Below, one piece after another: positions 11,563-21,452 of a DNA stretch of 64,000 nucleotides. Each line of letters begins with the position of its first letter. Position 1 is the first letter of the stretch. The notes under the pieces were generated by a model. That model saw nothing but the letters and a program-made list of their open reading frames with translations, did not search any database and was not told the DNA's origin. The position numbers were made by a program, and so were the translations under genes. The DNA lies in the NCBI GenBank assembly GCA_018417955.1, contig JACTVC010000016.1, positions 806,001 to 870,000 on the forward strand. The letters run 5' to 3'. Source of the stretch: Laccaria trichodermophora. Lineage: Eukaryota > Basidiomycota > Agaricomycetes > Agaricales > Hydnangiaceae.

Positions 11563-13094
11563 GAATCATTCAGTTGCAAGCGTGGTATTGGGTAAGTTCT
11601 GCAGTGAACGTGTCCCAGGTTTGCATAAGAAAGACGATAAAACGGAATTCCCTACCAGCGAGGACACCTATTACGGTCAACTACAGCGTTGCCAGATCAC
11701 GTTCGTCGCGGCGTCCAACTCCTTGGTAAATTGAGAACGAAGAGGTTGGGAGTCCAAAAATCTTCAGCAGATTCTCACCTTGTTTCGATAGCGAAAGTTT
11801 TGGAGCGGGTAAGGACAGATGTACAGATGGACGATGTTGTGATGGTGGTCTTTTGAAAGAAATAAGGAGTCACGAGGTCGCGATTTTGGAATTCAACAGA
11901 CTTTTCAAATTCAAATTGTTGATTCACTCTTGACTGTAGCCGCTAGCGACTCACCGCATCCAACCGAACTCCGCCATGAAGTCCTCGCTACCACTGGTAA
12001 GTAATTCTGAGGATGTTCAAATATTTAGACTGTGGCACTGCTAAACCAGGTTCCGGTATTCAGGAAACCCTTGTTCTTACCGAAATTGAACTGAGAACCA
12101 ACTGGCAACGCGTAGAATTTGGGTGGAGGTGGGATCGCAAAGGCATGGAGATACTTGAGAGAACGAGTGGAAGCACGGGCGGATCGACATGCCGACCCCA
12201 GCAAAGTCTAACATCACGGACTTGCAGCGGCGCAACATCAGTGAATTTTTTTTTCAGGATATCGTTATTCAGTGGCGGTCGATTCTGAGAATCTAGGCTG
12301 GTGCGTTGAGTATCCTGGTCGCAAGTCACATACTTAAGAACCGTCTGAATGCAGATTTTTTTTTTCTCCAGACAAAACTCCAATCTTCTGTTCTGTCATT
12401 TTTTCCGAAGCAAGAGCCTCAGCGGAGATAACGCGTTGTTCAGGCTGGGACTTCTCTTCGCCTTTTCCCTAGCTCGCTATGCAGATGGCGTAGTTCGTGT
12501 CCGCCAAGGCTCAAGAGGGCAAAGAATGCACCTTTGACTTTGCGGTGATCGCCTCCGCTTGTAAAGAAAAAACGTTGGATTTCCTCCGTCGCACTTTGGT
12601 CTAACGTCAAGAACTTGAAATCGCTACCCTCGATTCCGGTTACTAATCTACAAGTTTATTTCAAGGACATAGACATGTCTCTCTCCATGTGGAAATCAAC
12701 AAAGAAGAATTGACCCTTCGCAAATTCCTCTCCATTCCAAATGAGAATACAAATTTCTGCCAGATGGTGGCTGGCTATCATAATTTTGGTCTCTGCTGTA
12801 TGTATCCCATCATCCTCAACGGTGAGTTTTATCGCTTTGGTGAGGTGATAAAATCTTTGAAGGGAATATAAAGCGTGTTTTAGATCAGCTTGGCCTTCGT
12901 CCCGAACTCAAATCATTTAGAATTATCACCGAGAACATCTAAGACGCAAATTGGCAATTACCCTACTGAATCCCACTGCACCGAACCCAAGATACGTACG
13001 GCACGTAACGACTTTACAAGTTGGCCGAATACAAACTCAATACGTCTATGTAAGTACTGTATAATCATATCAATTTGACACTTTAACCAAGATA
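11563..13094. other. Gene-poor region with a decayed inverted copy of the F-box gene start
   Basis: Around 12270-12400 the plus strand repeats the F-box 5' exon border (VDSEN-like against VDSEE), the whole intron and the first bases of exon 2, then the frame breaks. The remainder (12400-13094) has no supported gene. A possible short exon with a good donor starts at ATG 11973, but nothing joins to it. Confidence 0.5.
12296..12383 (+). repeat. Inverted repeat arm B
   Basis: Reverse-complement partner of 11430-11512, with a longer T-run in the pyrimidine tract. It faces the F-box gene head to head. Confidence 0.85.
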
Positions 13095-14582
13095 CTAGCC
13101 AACAACAGTAACGCCCTCCTGAACCCCAGCACACAAATTCAAATTCAAACTCGAAGCCTGTTCAACCCATTCGATCCCTTCAAGACCTTTCTTTGCAACC
13201 AACGTTGTCGTCGTTCTATCCGATTGTCCATTTTCGCTGGCATCTGTCTTTGACGTCTGCCCCACCGCCCCCATCTGACTTTTCCCGTGCGCTGTTGCCT
13301 CCTTCAAAACCTCCAGCGCACACCTAACTCTCCCCTCCAGCTTCCTCGCATCCTTGCTAAACTTCTCCAAGCCCTCGGGGACTTTATCAAGCGCTATCCC
13401 GCCTTCTTCCTTCAGTGCGTTTTCGAATAGGGTCCCGTCCGGATCTGGGGAACTGGGGTTGAAGTAGACTGGTATTGTGGATGTGGGTAGGGTTGATGGA
13501 GGTGATATAGAGTCGGACGTCGTCGAGTCGGCTCGAACCCCCTCCCTCCTTCTCAACCCATCCAACAACTCGGGAGGCAGCGTAACCAAATCCGGTCCCC
13601 CTTTGCTTCCATACCTCCCCACCTCAACAAGCTCATCGACACTTCGAAATCCAGCTGCCATGATTTGGGTTTTTGTCCCCAGTTGGGTGTACGCGTTTCG
13701 GATGTCCCGGAGGAGGTTGAGGCCTGGGTGCGTTTCTATAGCTGGTTTCTTCCTCTCGTCAGAAATGTGGCCGACATCGTCGAGACCAAGACGAGCCCTT
13801 GCATCCCACCAATCCTTAACCCTTCCAACAAAAGGCGATACAACGCTCACTCCCGCCTGGGCGGACGCCACAGCCTGTATCCTTCCAAACACCAGCGTAA
13901 GGTTCGTGTATATCGGTGATGGGAGGGACTCGAGGGTGTGTGCGGCGAGTATGCCTGGGTATGTTGCTGGGATTTTGATTAGGAAGCGTGAAGGGGGGAT
14001 GGGCGGGGAGAGGGAGTTGAAGAGTGATGTCAGGGATTTGGCCTGTGCGGTTAGGTGGTTAGTTAGGTAGGAAAGATGGGGGAAGGTAAAGATCACCTTG
14101 TTGAAGATGGCATGATAGTCGTACCCCAGCCGAGGATCTACCGACACGGACACACGGCCTGGTATGATATTAAGGATCTCCGCGCCCACTTGTACGAGCT
14201 TTCAAGTTGCATTTTTTTGGTCCTCCATTGAATAACTTTTGTCACAAGAAACAAACTAGGGAACTCACCAATCTATCCATTGCCAACTCCGTTTGTTCCT
14301 CCAACGACGCCGCTGGTAGCGTAGAACGCGCATAGCTAACGGCATCTGTGAAGATGTGGGCGTATTCGGGTTGGGAGAGAGCGTGAGCGACGAGGGAGGG
14401 GTTGGATGTTGCATCTATTGGGTTGAACTCTTTGATTTCTGGATTGGGGACTTGTTTATTTTTTGGAAGGATAAGACAGGGAGAAACGTACTGAGATACT
14501 CCGCTCCATCACTCGCGATAACTATACCAGACTGTCTTATCGCGTCGAGAGCTGTAAACTCGAATTGCGGGTTGGCTTCCAT
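13095..14582 (-). CDS. Transaldolase-like protein
   Basis: Four exons (14582-14492, 14429-14269, 14198-14097, 14042-13095) give 1302 bases, 433 residues. Transaldolase landmarks appear in order: FNPIDATSNPSL, EILNIIPGRVSVSVDPRL, the Schiff-base lysine region RFLIKIPATYPGI, NLTLVFGRIQAVASAQAGVS, SPFVGRVKDWWD and TKTQIMAAGFRSVDE. The enzyme moves a dihydroxyacetone unit between sugar phosphates in the non-oxidative pentose phosphate pathway, in the cytosol. It is about 100 residues longer than the usual 320-340. A Ser/Thr/Pro insert follows the GGPDLVTLPPELL segment, and the C-terminus is extended. It may be a paralogue beside a canonical housekeeping enzyme. A xylulokinase-type gene lies 4.6 kb downstream. 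Confidence 0.85.
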
Positions 14583-14991
14583 CGTTCCTGGTTATCGTCG
14601 TGAAGGGGGGTTTACTTATATACGAATAGGCTCACTGCTGTGGGTAATACAAGGACGTCATGTAAACGTTATCGTTGCTAATGGGGTGTCCGGGTACGTT
14701 CCCCCGAGATCTGAGTACCTATCCATCCATGATGCCATCTATCTATCGATGGCGGCGGGGAATCGGGATGACACGTTCGCCCGTGTCTTCCAGTAATTAC
14801 TGCTTTGAGTTTTGAGAGGTTTTTAGTGAGTTCTCAACGCGGGCGGTAGTTTGTTTTTTTTGCAGGCGACCTTTGCACGTTCACCGTGTCGTAGAAGTGG
14901 ACAGAAAACGAGCATGTGAAATGCGCCCACCTCCCGAGTCGGATTCGGATCATCATTGGATGATGATGAGATTATCACTGGCAGGAATGGC
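14583..14991. other. Intergenic, no feature recognised
   Basis: Presumed promoter of the transaldolase-like gene; no conserved coding frame seen. Confidence 0.5.
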
Positions 14992-15508
14992 TCACTCATC
15001 CTCAAGCAATTTTCGGCGTGCACTGTCCGATGCATCGGTTAGTTTGAAAGGGAAATTAGAATGGAGATGCTTGTGACACAGATATCCAGCATCATGCATC
15101 AGCGCTTCAATTAGCATCATATCGTGTGGGGAAGAGAAGTCTATTGGGCGGATTCCGTCCCGCGAAGCGGAGTTTGTTTGTCTGTATTTCTTTCGGAGGT
15201 TACGCGTGTTGAAGTTTTGAAACGTTGACCGTGCACAACGATAGCTACTGGAGTCTGGGATACATAGCACGTTCGCATACTATGCGGCGTACCTACTCTT
15301 CTCTGCTTCTTTGAGCGCTTGGTAGTTGCTTGGTAGCTTGCAACAGTATGCTGTCCAGGTCCTGGCCCAAATTTCCAGTCTGGGCTGGCAGTGCCAGGTT
15401 CAACACACCAATGTTCAACTCCAGGATCCTTCGCTGGTGGGTGTCGAGGGACCGCAAATCCGGACGGGCTTGAGATACATTAAGTATTGGTGGCACAATG
15501 TGATGTGC
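14992..15508 (-). CDS. Possible small gene of unknown function
   Basis: Two frames join in phase across a plausible intron with donor GTAGGTACG near 15297 and an acceptor in front of ACAAACAAAC near 15186. They give a charged helical segment (RSLDTHQRRILELNIGVLNL) followed by IRPIDFSSPHDMMLIEALMH and a basic C-terminus ending RRKLLEDE-stop at 14992. The 5' end is unresolved: no ATG is in frame, and upstream there is only an acceptor-like GGTAG near 15515. I do not recognise the family. It could be the end of a gene with further 5' exons, or chance. Confidence 0.35.
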
Positions 15509-16023
15509 CTACCGTATTGCAAAGGATGATGGATATTGATTCGCAGCAACAAATATAAGACGTGCTTGCGGAGTATGTAAATGAATGAGGGTCGATGCTT
15601 GGGTCTGAAAGATGACTTGGACAAAGTTCATTGGCCGGAAAATGATTATCGGCCTTTGACTTCTATAGGCAATGAGAAGAGGCTCTACAGGTGTTATTAA
15701 TAATTAAGTATGTGGTATCATTTATAAGGTAAGGGTATAGTGATATGTAACACGAGAACCTGCCCCAAAATCCATGGCATAAAGGTAAAAAGTCTACCAA
15801 ACGTGTTAGTCGACCACCTGGTAAGCAGGCCGATGATCACCGTATTATAGTCAAAGTATAGTCCCCCCCCGACCGTACCTATGTAATGTTCCATAATCCA
15901 AAGTGAAAGTTTCCACCTGACAGCCGCCCTGTCAACGATGTTGTAGCTCCAGCCTCTAGAGGATAACTATATCAAAGGCCCATAAGAAAATGGCCCTGCA
16001 ACACATGAACCGAATCCTGATTA
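15509..16023. other. Intergenic, no feature recognised
   Basis: AT-rich in the middle with a C-run near 15866; no coding signal followed. Confidence 0.45.
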
Positions 16024-16949
16024 TTAACGAGCGAACAAGTCACTATGCTCACTCACCATCCCAGCAAGAATCACCAATGCGTAGAAGCTCCAACTCAAAA
16101 CTGGTGTCCGTAGGGCCCCCGAAGAGGCGGGATAAGGAGAGGTAGTATTGGCGTCGAATGTCTGATCGCAATCAATCATATTCACACCCCATTCGACTTT
16201 CCCAATTGGTTGATTGGCATAAACTGGGGATACTACACTTTGGAGGAGAGAATAAGTTGTAAATCTTCGGAAAGTTAGGAAAGAAAAAAGATCACGTTGG
16301 CCCAACAGTCATGTTCCCGATAGTGACATTGTAATTCATGAGAGCGATGACGGCACCCTAAATTGAGCAGGTTTATATGTGAGCAGCAAGTTCTACTGGA
16401 CATACTGTGAGGATAACTAACCTGTTGATTCGTGGGCACATGCATGACCACGTTCTGTGAAACTGTCCCAGACTTCGTGCTCGACCAGCTGTCATGATTA
16501 CCGACAGCAAACATTCCGATCTGGACGCCAACATTTAGATCAGTGCTCCAGGTGTCGCTCGTAGTGAATGATACTGTGAATTCGCTGTCGACAGGGTACG
16601 TGCCACCGTAACAGTTGGACACGGGAGAGCCGACGATGAAGCTGTAGCTTTGGATGCCGAAATTGCTCTGGCAGTTGGTCAGATATCAATGGGACACACG
16701 CATTTCAGGCATATTGTATCTCACCTGCGCACTCCAGGTACAATAGTAATGGGCACAGTTTTTTAAAAGAGAGCCGTCATCCGAGCTGGTTGGAGTGGGT
16801 TGGGGTGGTGCCGTGAATGTGGAGCTTGTCAATGGGTCGGGTAGCGTGGTCCAGTCATCTTGTGCACTGTTCCCATTAATCAGGCCAAGGATCAGGAGGG
16901 CTAGGACCATTGTATGGTAAAAAGATGATAACGTTGCTAAAAATGGCAT
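16024..16949 (-). CDS. Small secreted or GPI-anchored protein of unknown function
   Basis: Four exons (16949-16725, 16667-16422, 16357-16296, 16237-16024) sum to 747 bases, 248 residues. The N-terminus is a signal peptide (hydrophobic core MVLALLILGLING, then NSAQDD). A Thr/Pro linker follows, then a beta-rich region with paired cysteines (CAHYYCTWSAQ, NCYGGTYPVDSEFTV, DCDQTFDANTT) and several N-glycosylation sites. The C-terminus has a small-residue stretch (SPYPASSGAL) followed by hydrophobic WSFYALVILAGMV, as expected for a GPI-attachment signal, although ten polar residues follow it. A GTGAGT within the last exon could be an alternative donor that would trim this tail. Location at the cell surface or wall is inferred. 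No known domain recognised. Confidence 0.72.
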
Positions 16950-17993
16950 CTTGCGGCTAGAGCTTTACTATCAGATAAAGTGTATTTATTGTCCTGATTA
17001 AGCGCGGAGTCCGGACAGTGCATTGCATAGCCATCGAAAAATGAGCGTTTAGCGTCCACTGCCACATCACCTTGGCGAGGCGTCGCGCGTTTCGCAACTC
17101 CGACCACTGGCGATCTAAGTACCGACCCATGTCGATCCCAAAATGCGCACAGCAGGAACGAAGATACAGGTTATGGCCCCTGGCTTCAGGACGATTGGTG
17201 AAAATGAGGCGTCGGGTGAAACAAGAAGACAGGTGGCTCAGATATGTCACTCTCACTTCACAATGGAGGGAGGCTGGAGCTACTCGATGGGCCAAGGGAA
17301 AAAGGCAGGAATCATCGCAACCCACAAGTCGAGTCAACACTTGAGTCGATGCACACCTATCGGCGTATTTCGAACCTACAGATCATTCTGTTCGAAAGAG
17401 CCCTCGAAGAAAGATGATAGCGCTGGATAAAGTTTCGGAGGGCCTGAAGGAGTCAAGTGAAGACAGAAAGTACCGAGATGGTTTGGACTGCGTTTGGGAT
17501 TTTGGGTGAGCGATACCGAGGCGGGGTAGTGTCTAAAAGGTGGGAAGTGGTGAGGCGCGGTCCTCGGAGCGTAAGGCGATCCAACTCCAAAAGTGGAGAA
17601 CGGATAGGGCTAGAGATGGAGACACTTGGTGGGAGTCCGAGGGGATAGAGATGATCATCTATCGATGGGTTGATAGGAGAGTTGGTGAACGTGAATCTTT
17701 GGGCAGCACTCTAGGACCGTTGTGATGATGCCTGCAAATGGATTTCAGACGGTTAGGGCGATATGACTTGTCAGCACGTACGTAGTAAACGCCTCCTTTC
17801 CCATTCGCAACGCTGACATCGATGATTACAGCTCTTGAAAATGCGATATTGCATCATAGAATCTAAATGGGCGTTTTGCGGCGTACAGTGGCTGCTATGA
17901 GCGCTGCCATCGTCTGAGGCTGCCCCAGAATGAACGCCATCTTGTGACAGTTCTTCGCCTGTTGTACCCTCCTGCAACTGCATAGCCGGCATC
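16950..17993. other. Intergenic, no feature recognised
   Basis: Several overlapping short frames, none with splice sites, domain motifs or convincing composition. Confidence 0.45.
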
Positions 17994-18256
17994 CTACGTA
18001 GGCTGCTTCGGTTTATCATGGGCAGTGATATCCTTTAATTCGGCCTCTTTGTTGACTGACACACCAGAAAATACGAGGAACTAGCTTCAGAACAAGCACA
18101 AGTCAGCTGCTGAGGGTTGCCCAGAGCACATATGCGAAGCCTACCTCTACGGAGGTTAGAAACGACGAGAGATGCTCTCGGAAGAGACAGAGGACTCTTC
18201 AAGTTGGATTGATATGTTCGCTTCGACGATCTGATGGAGTCCCCGAAGTTCGCCAA
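17994..18256 (-). CDS. Possible 57-residue protein
   Basis: ATG at 18256 opens a frame (MANFGDSIRSSKRTYQSN) that splices through a GTAGGC donor at 18144 and a GTGTCAG acceptor ending at 18056 into a short second exon (NKEAELKDITAHDKPKQPT) with a stop at 17994. The lengths (112 and 62 bases) keep the frame. The protein would be basic with no recognised domain. Small spliced proteins are easy to find by chance, so this is tentative. Confidence 0.3.
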
Positions 18257-19159
18257 CGACTGAGTCTAGAGTGTCTTGAGTTGCAATAGATCCTTCCGAG
18301 TAACGAGAACTGCATGATGTGTAGACGTAGTAGGCTGGTTTGTTGTAATCGCGGTCCCGTGACAGTAGGCTTGTTCGTTTTGGAGCCGGTTGGCAGGCTG
18401 GGTTCCTTCGGTGTTCCGGAGCGTAGAAAACCGATCGGCTTTTGTTTTCCTCGTCACGTGTATGTACGCGCTTGGTGTATATTCAATGCAGTTGTACACT
18501 CACCCACCCGACAAATTCTCATGGACATCGCTCAGAGGCTGGACAACTATTCGCAAGATCCTCGAAGAATGTATCCCACAGTGGACAATTGGATCACGAC
18601 CTGCTGAACTCGACTCGATTATCCAACGATTGTCCAGAACGAATCTTCTCGACAAAATAATCTTCTCGACAAAATCCCGTCTTGTATGAGATACACATTC
18701 TCGTTCCTTGGGGCAAGGACTTTAAGACAGGCTTACCACCACAGATCGGCTTTTCATCATCGTCTTCCATCTCACACCGCTTGTCGCTGTCAGTGAACAA
18801 CTTCCCAGGCAAATAATTCGTCCTGAATGCAACCTCTAGACCTAATCAGAGTTTTTGGGTCCATTTTCAATTGCAGAGCGATATTTAAGTAGTCTTATTA
18901 ATCCTACATACGAGTAGACATTATCGCTGCAATACACACGTGATGCTGAAAAGGGCTTCACTTTTTTACCGAGATGACCGAAGGAACCCAGCCACCAAAG
19001 GCTCCGCAAAACGGAACAGACCTTATATCATTACAAATCGACTATCATTTGTAATACTAAGGTCTGTATAAGAGACTACCGTGACAGTACCTTCAAGCTT
19101 CAACGCCATCAATCGATATCCTGCATCAAGCAGACTTTGTAGTCTTGAGTAACCTCATC
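18257..19159. other. Intergenic region upstream of the sugar kinase
   Basis: Holds a perfect 17-base tandem pair (two copies of TCTTCTCGACAAAATAA/TC near 18643-18677) and the hairpin listed separately. No gene supported. Confidence 0.5.
19016..19068. promoter_or_regulatory. Inverted repeat 90 bases upstream of the xylulokinase-type gene
   Basis: The arm CAGACCTTATATCATTACAAAT and the arm ATTTGTAATACTAAGGTCTG flank an 8-base loop (CGACTATC). They pair over about 20 bases with one small bulge or mismatch. The position just before the start codon fits a regulator-binding palindrome, a 5'-leader hairpin or a short foldback insertion. Function is not shown by the sequence. Confidence 0.6.
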
Positions 19160-21032
19160 ATGTCCCCCAGCCCACTCTTTCTGGGTCTCGATCTCTCAAC
19201 ACAACAGCTGAAAGCAGTTATAACCGATCGACATTCTACCGTCGTCCATGAAGCGTCTGTACACTTTGATACTGATTTACCTCTCCACGGGACCACCGGT
19301 GGAGTTCTTAAAGGACCGGAAGACAGACAGGTCACCTCTCCAGTTGAAATGTGGTTGGGTGCTATCGACCTTTTGTTTGAAAGAATGCAGAACGCAGGTG
19401 TCGACCTTAGTGCCGTAGTTGCAGTGTCTGGAGCTTGTCAGGTGAGGCCTTTCGCCCTGGGCCAGAAACAAGTCGCACACTCACTTTCATCATTCATGTT
19501 TCCGATCAGCAACATGGCTCAGTCTTTTGGACTGACTGCGCAGAACAACTTCTTTCTAGCTTGAATCCTTCCCAATCGCTCGCTTCACAACTCTTTCCCT
19601 CGGCGTTTTCCTTACACAACTCGCCCACCTGGCAAGATTCATCCACGACCGCTGCATGCAAACATCTCGAAGACCTCGTCGGCGGCTCACAAGCTCTTGC
19701 AGACTTGACTGGCAGCAGAGCTTATGAACGATTCACTGGAAACCAAATATCTCGGGTGATAACGATCGTTGTTTCCTGACAGCTGTTCTCTTGCTGACGA
19801 ATTATGCCTGAAAAGATATCCAGCTTATACCCCGCTATATACCGTGCAACTGCCAGGATATCCCTTGTTTCCTCCTTTGTGCCTTCTTTGTTTGTTGGAC
19901 GCATTGTACCTATTGAGGTATCGGATGCCAGTGGCATGAATCTTATGAATGTGATTTCGTGTAAATGGGAAGACGAGCTTCTAGAAATATGTGGTGGGCC
20001 CGAGCTAAGGTCCAAGTTAGGACCAGAGCCTGTCGCAGGCGGTACTTTTCTGGGCAAAATCACTCCTTGGTGGGTTCAACGATGGGGATTCAATCAGGGT
20101 ATCTATCGTCCTCTTCAATTCGCACCTGCGGTCTGCTAACACCATAATCAATCAGACTGTATCATCGCTTCCTTTACTGGAGATAACCCCGCAACTGTTA
20201 TATCCCTGTCTGCTCCCGGTGATGCCATCCTCTCGCTTGGAACATCGACAACTTTCTTACTTTCCATTCCCCCTTCCTCCACGAGTCCAAAAAGGTTCAC
20301 TACTTCTCATCTTCTGGCCCATCCAATAGAACCTGGAGGCCATATTGCGATGTTATGCTACAAGAACGGCGCCCTTGCCCGCGAACAAATCAGGGACAGG
20401 TTTGCCAATGGTAGTTGGACCGAATTCAACAAACTTGTTGAACACGCACCCCCAGGATGCGCGGGCTTTCTGGGCTTTTACTTCCCCCTTCCAGAGATAA
20501 TTCCACCAAACGTGAAAGGAGAGTTCTACTTTACAACAAATCCAACCGAGGCAGAGAAGAAGCAGCCACATCCCATCGACGCTATACCACCATCCTTACA
20601 TCCTCGGGCTATTCTAGAATCACAGTTTCTATCAATTCGCTCACGGATCGCAGCCATATTGCCTGAAAATTCGCCTCCTCTGCGGCGTCTGGTCATCACG
20701 GGAGGCTCATCTGCCAATCAGACAATCAGGCAGCTGGCGGCGGTAATGTCCTATAAACTCTTAAAAGCTTATTCTAATTTGTACATTTTCTGAAACAGGA
20801 CGTACTAGACATGAACGTGTTCGTCTCGACTACAAAAGAGGCTGCTGCAATGGGCGGTGCGCTTCTTGCGAGGTATGCATGGCGGAAACTGGAAAACGAC
20901 TCTGTGGATATGATTGACAGCAGTGAGGCATCCATTGGAATGGAGTGTGTGGCGGAACCTATCTTGAAGAATACCCAGGTTTATGACAACCTCATCCCTA
21001 TATATGAAGCTTGTGAATCACAGTTAATATAA
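19160..21032 (+). CDS. Xylulokinase-type FGGY carbohydrate kinase
   Basis: Five exons (19160-19441, 19510-19755, 19816-20098, 20156-20742, 20799-21032) give 1632 bases, 543 residues. The start PLFLGLDLSTQQLKAVITD is the FGGY nucleotide-binding phosphate-1 loop. Then come GACQQHGSVFW (substrate site), YRATARISLVSSFVPSLFVG, IEVSDASGMNLM, DCIIASFTGDNPAT, AILSLGTSTT and the second FGGY signature region GGHIAMLCYKNGALAREQI, ending with ITGGSSANQTIRQLAA and VFVSTTKEAAAMGGALLA. This order and length match fungal and animal D-xylulose kinases, which make xylulose 5-phosphate for the pentose phosphate pathway. Substrate could still be another pentulose. All catalytic-region motifs look intact. Expected cytosolic. 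Confidence 0.9.
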
Positions 21033-21452
21033 CTGGTCTTTGGTCACGGTGTTCGTACTCAAACACCCTCCCAATCGTCGCGTATTTCTAGCATTTCATG
21101 TGGAGAAGGATACTTTTACCAGTCTGGCAACTTTTGGATGAAGGAAAGTGACATCAACAAGCCCCTTGACATTTTGGCAACAATCGAAGGCTCATGATCA
21201 TGGAGTTACGTGAGTTGAAGAGAGTGCATTACGGTTGGTAGTTCAGATCCAGATTGTTAGCTCTATTTTGCGTTGTCTCTCGCGCAGAAAATTTGAATTC
21301 AGCCTGTCAGTATTCCAGCAATATTCACATTGACGACAAGCATGTGGCTAGTACTCCAGTCAAACGAAAAGTGCAGTAATCAAGCGTGTGATCCAAAGAC
21401 CCAGAGATGAGTGATACATAGATGTAGAAAGACGAAATGGAGACCAAAGCGA
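21033..21452. other. Convergent intergenic region
   Basis: 3' ends of the sugar kinase and of the proline-rich membrane-protein gene meet here. Nothing else seen. Confidence 0.5.
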
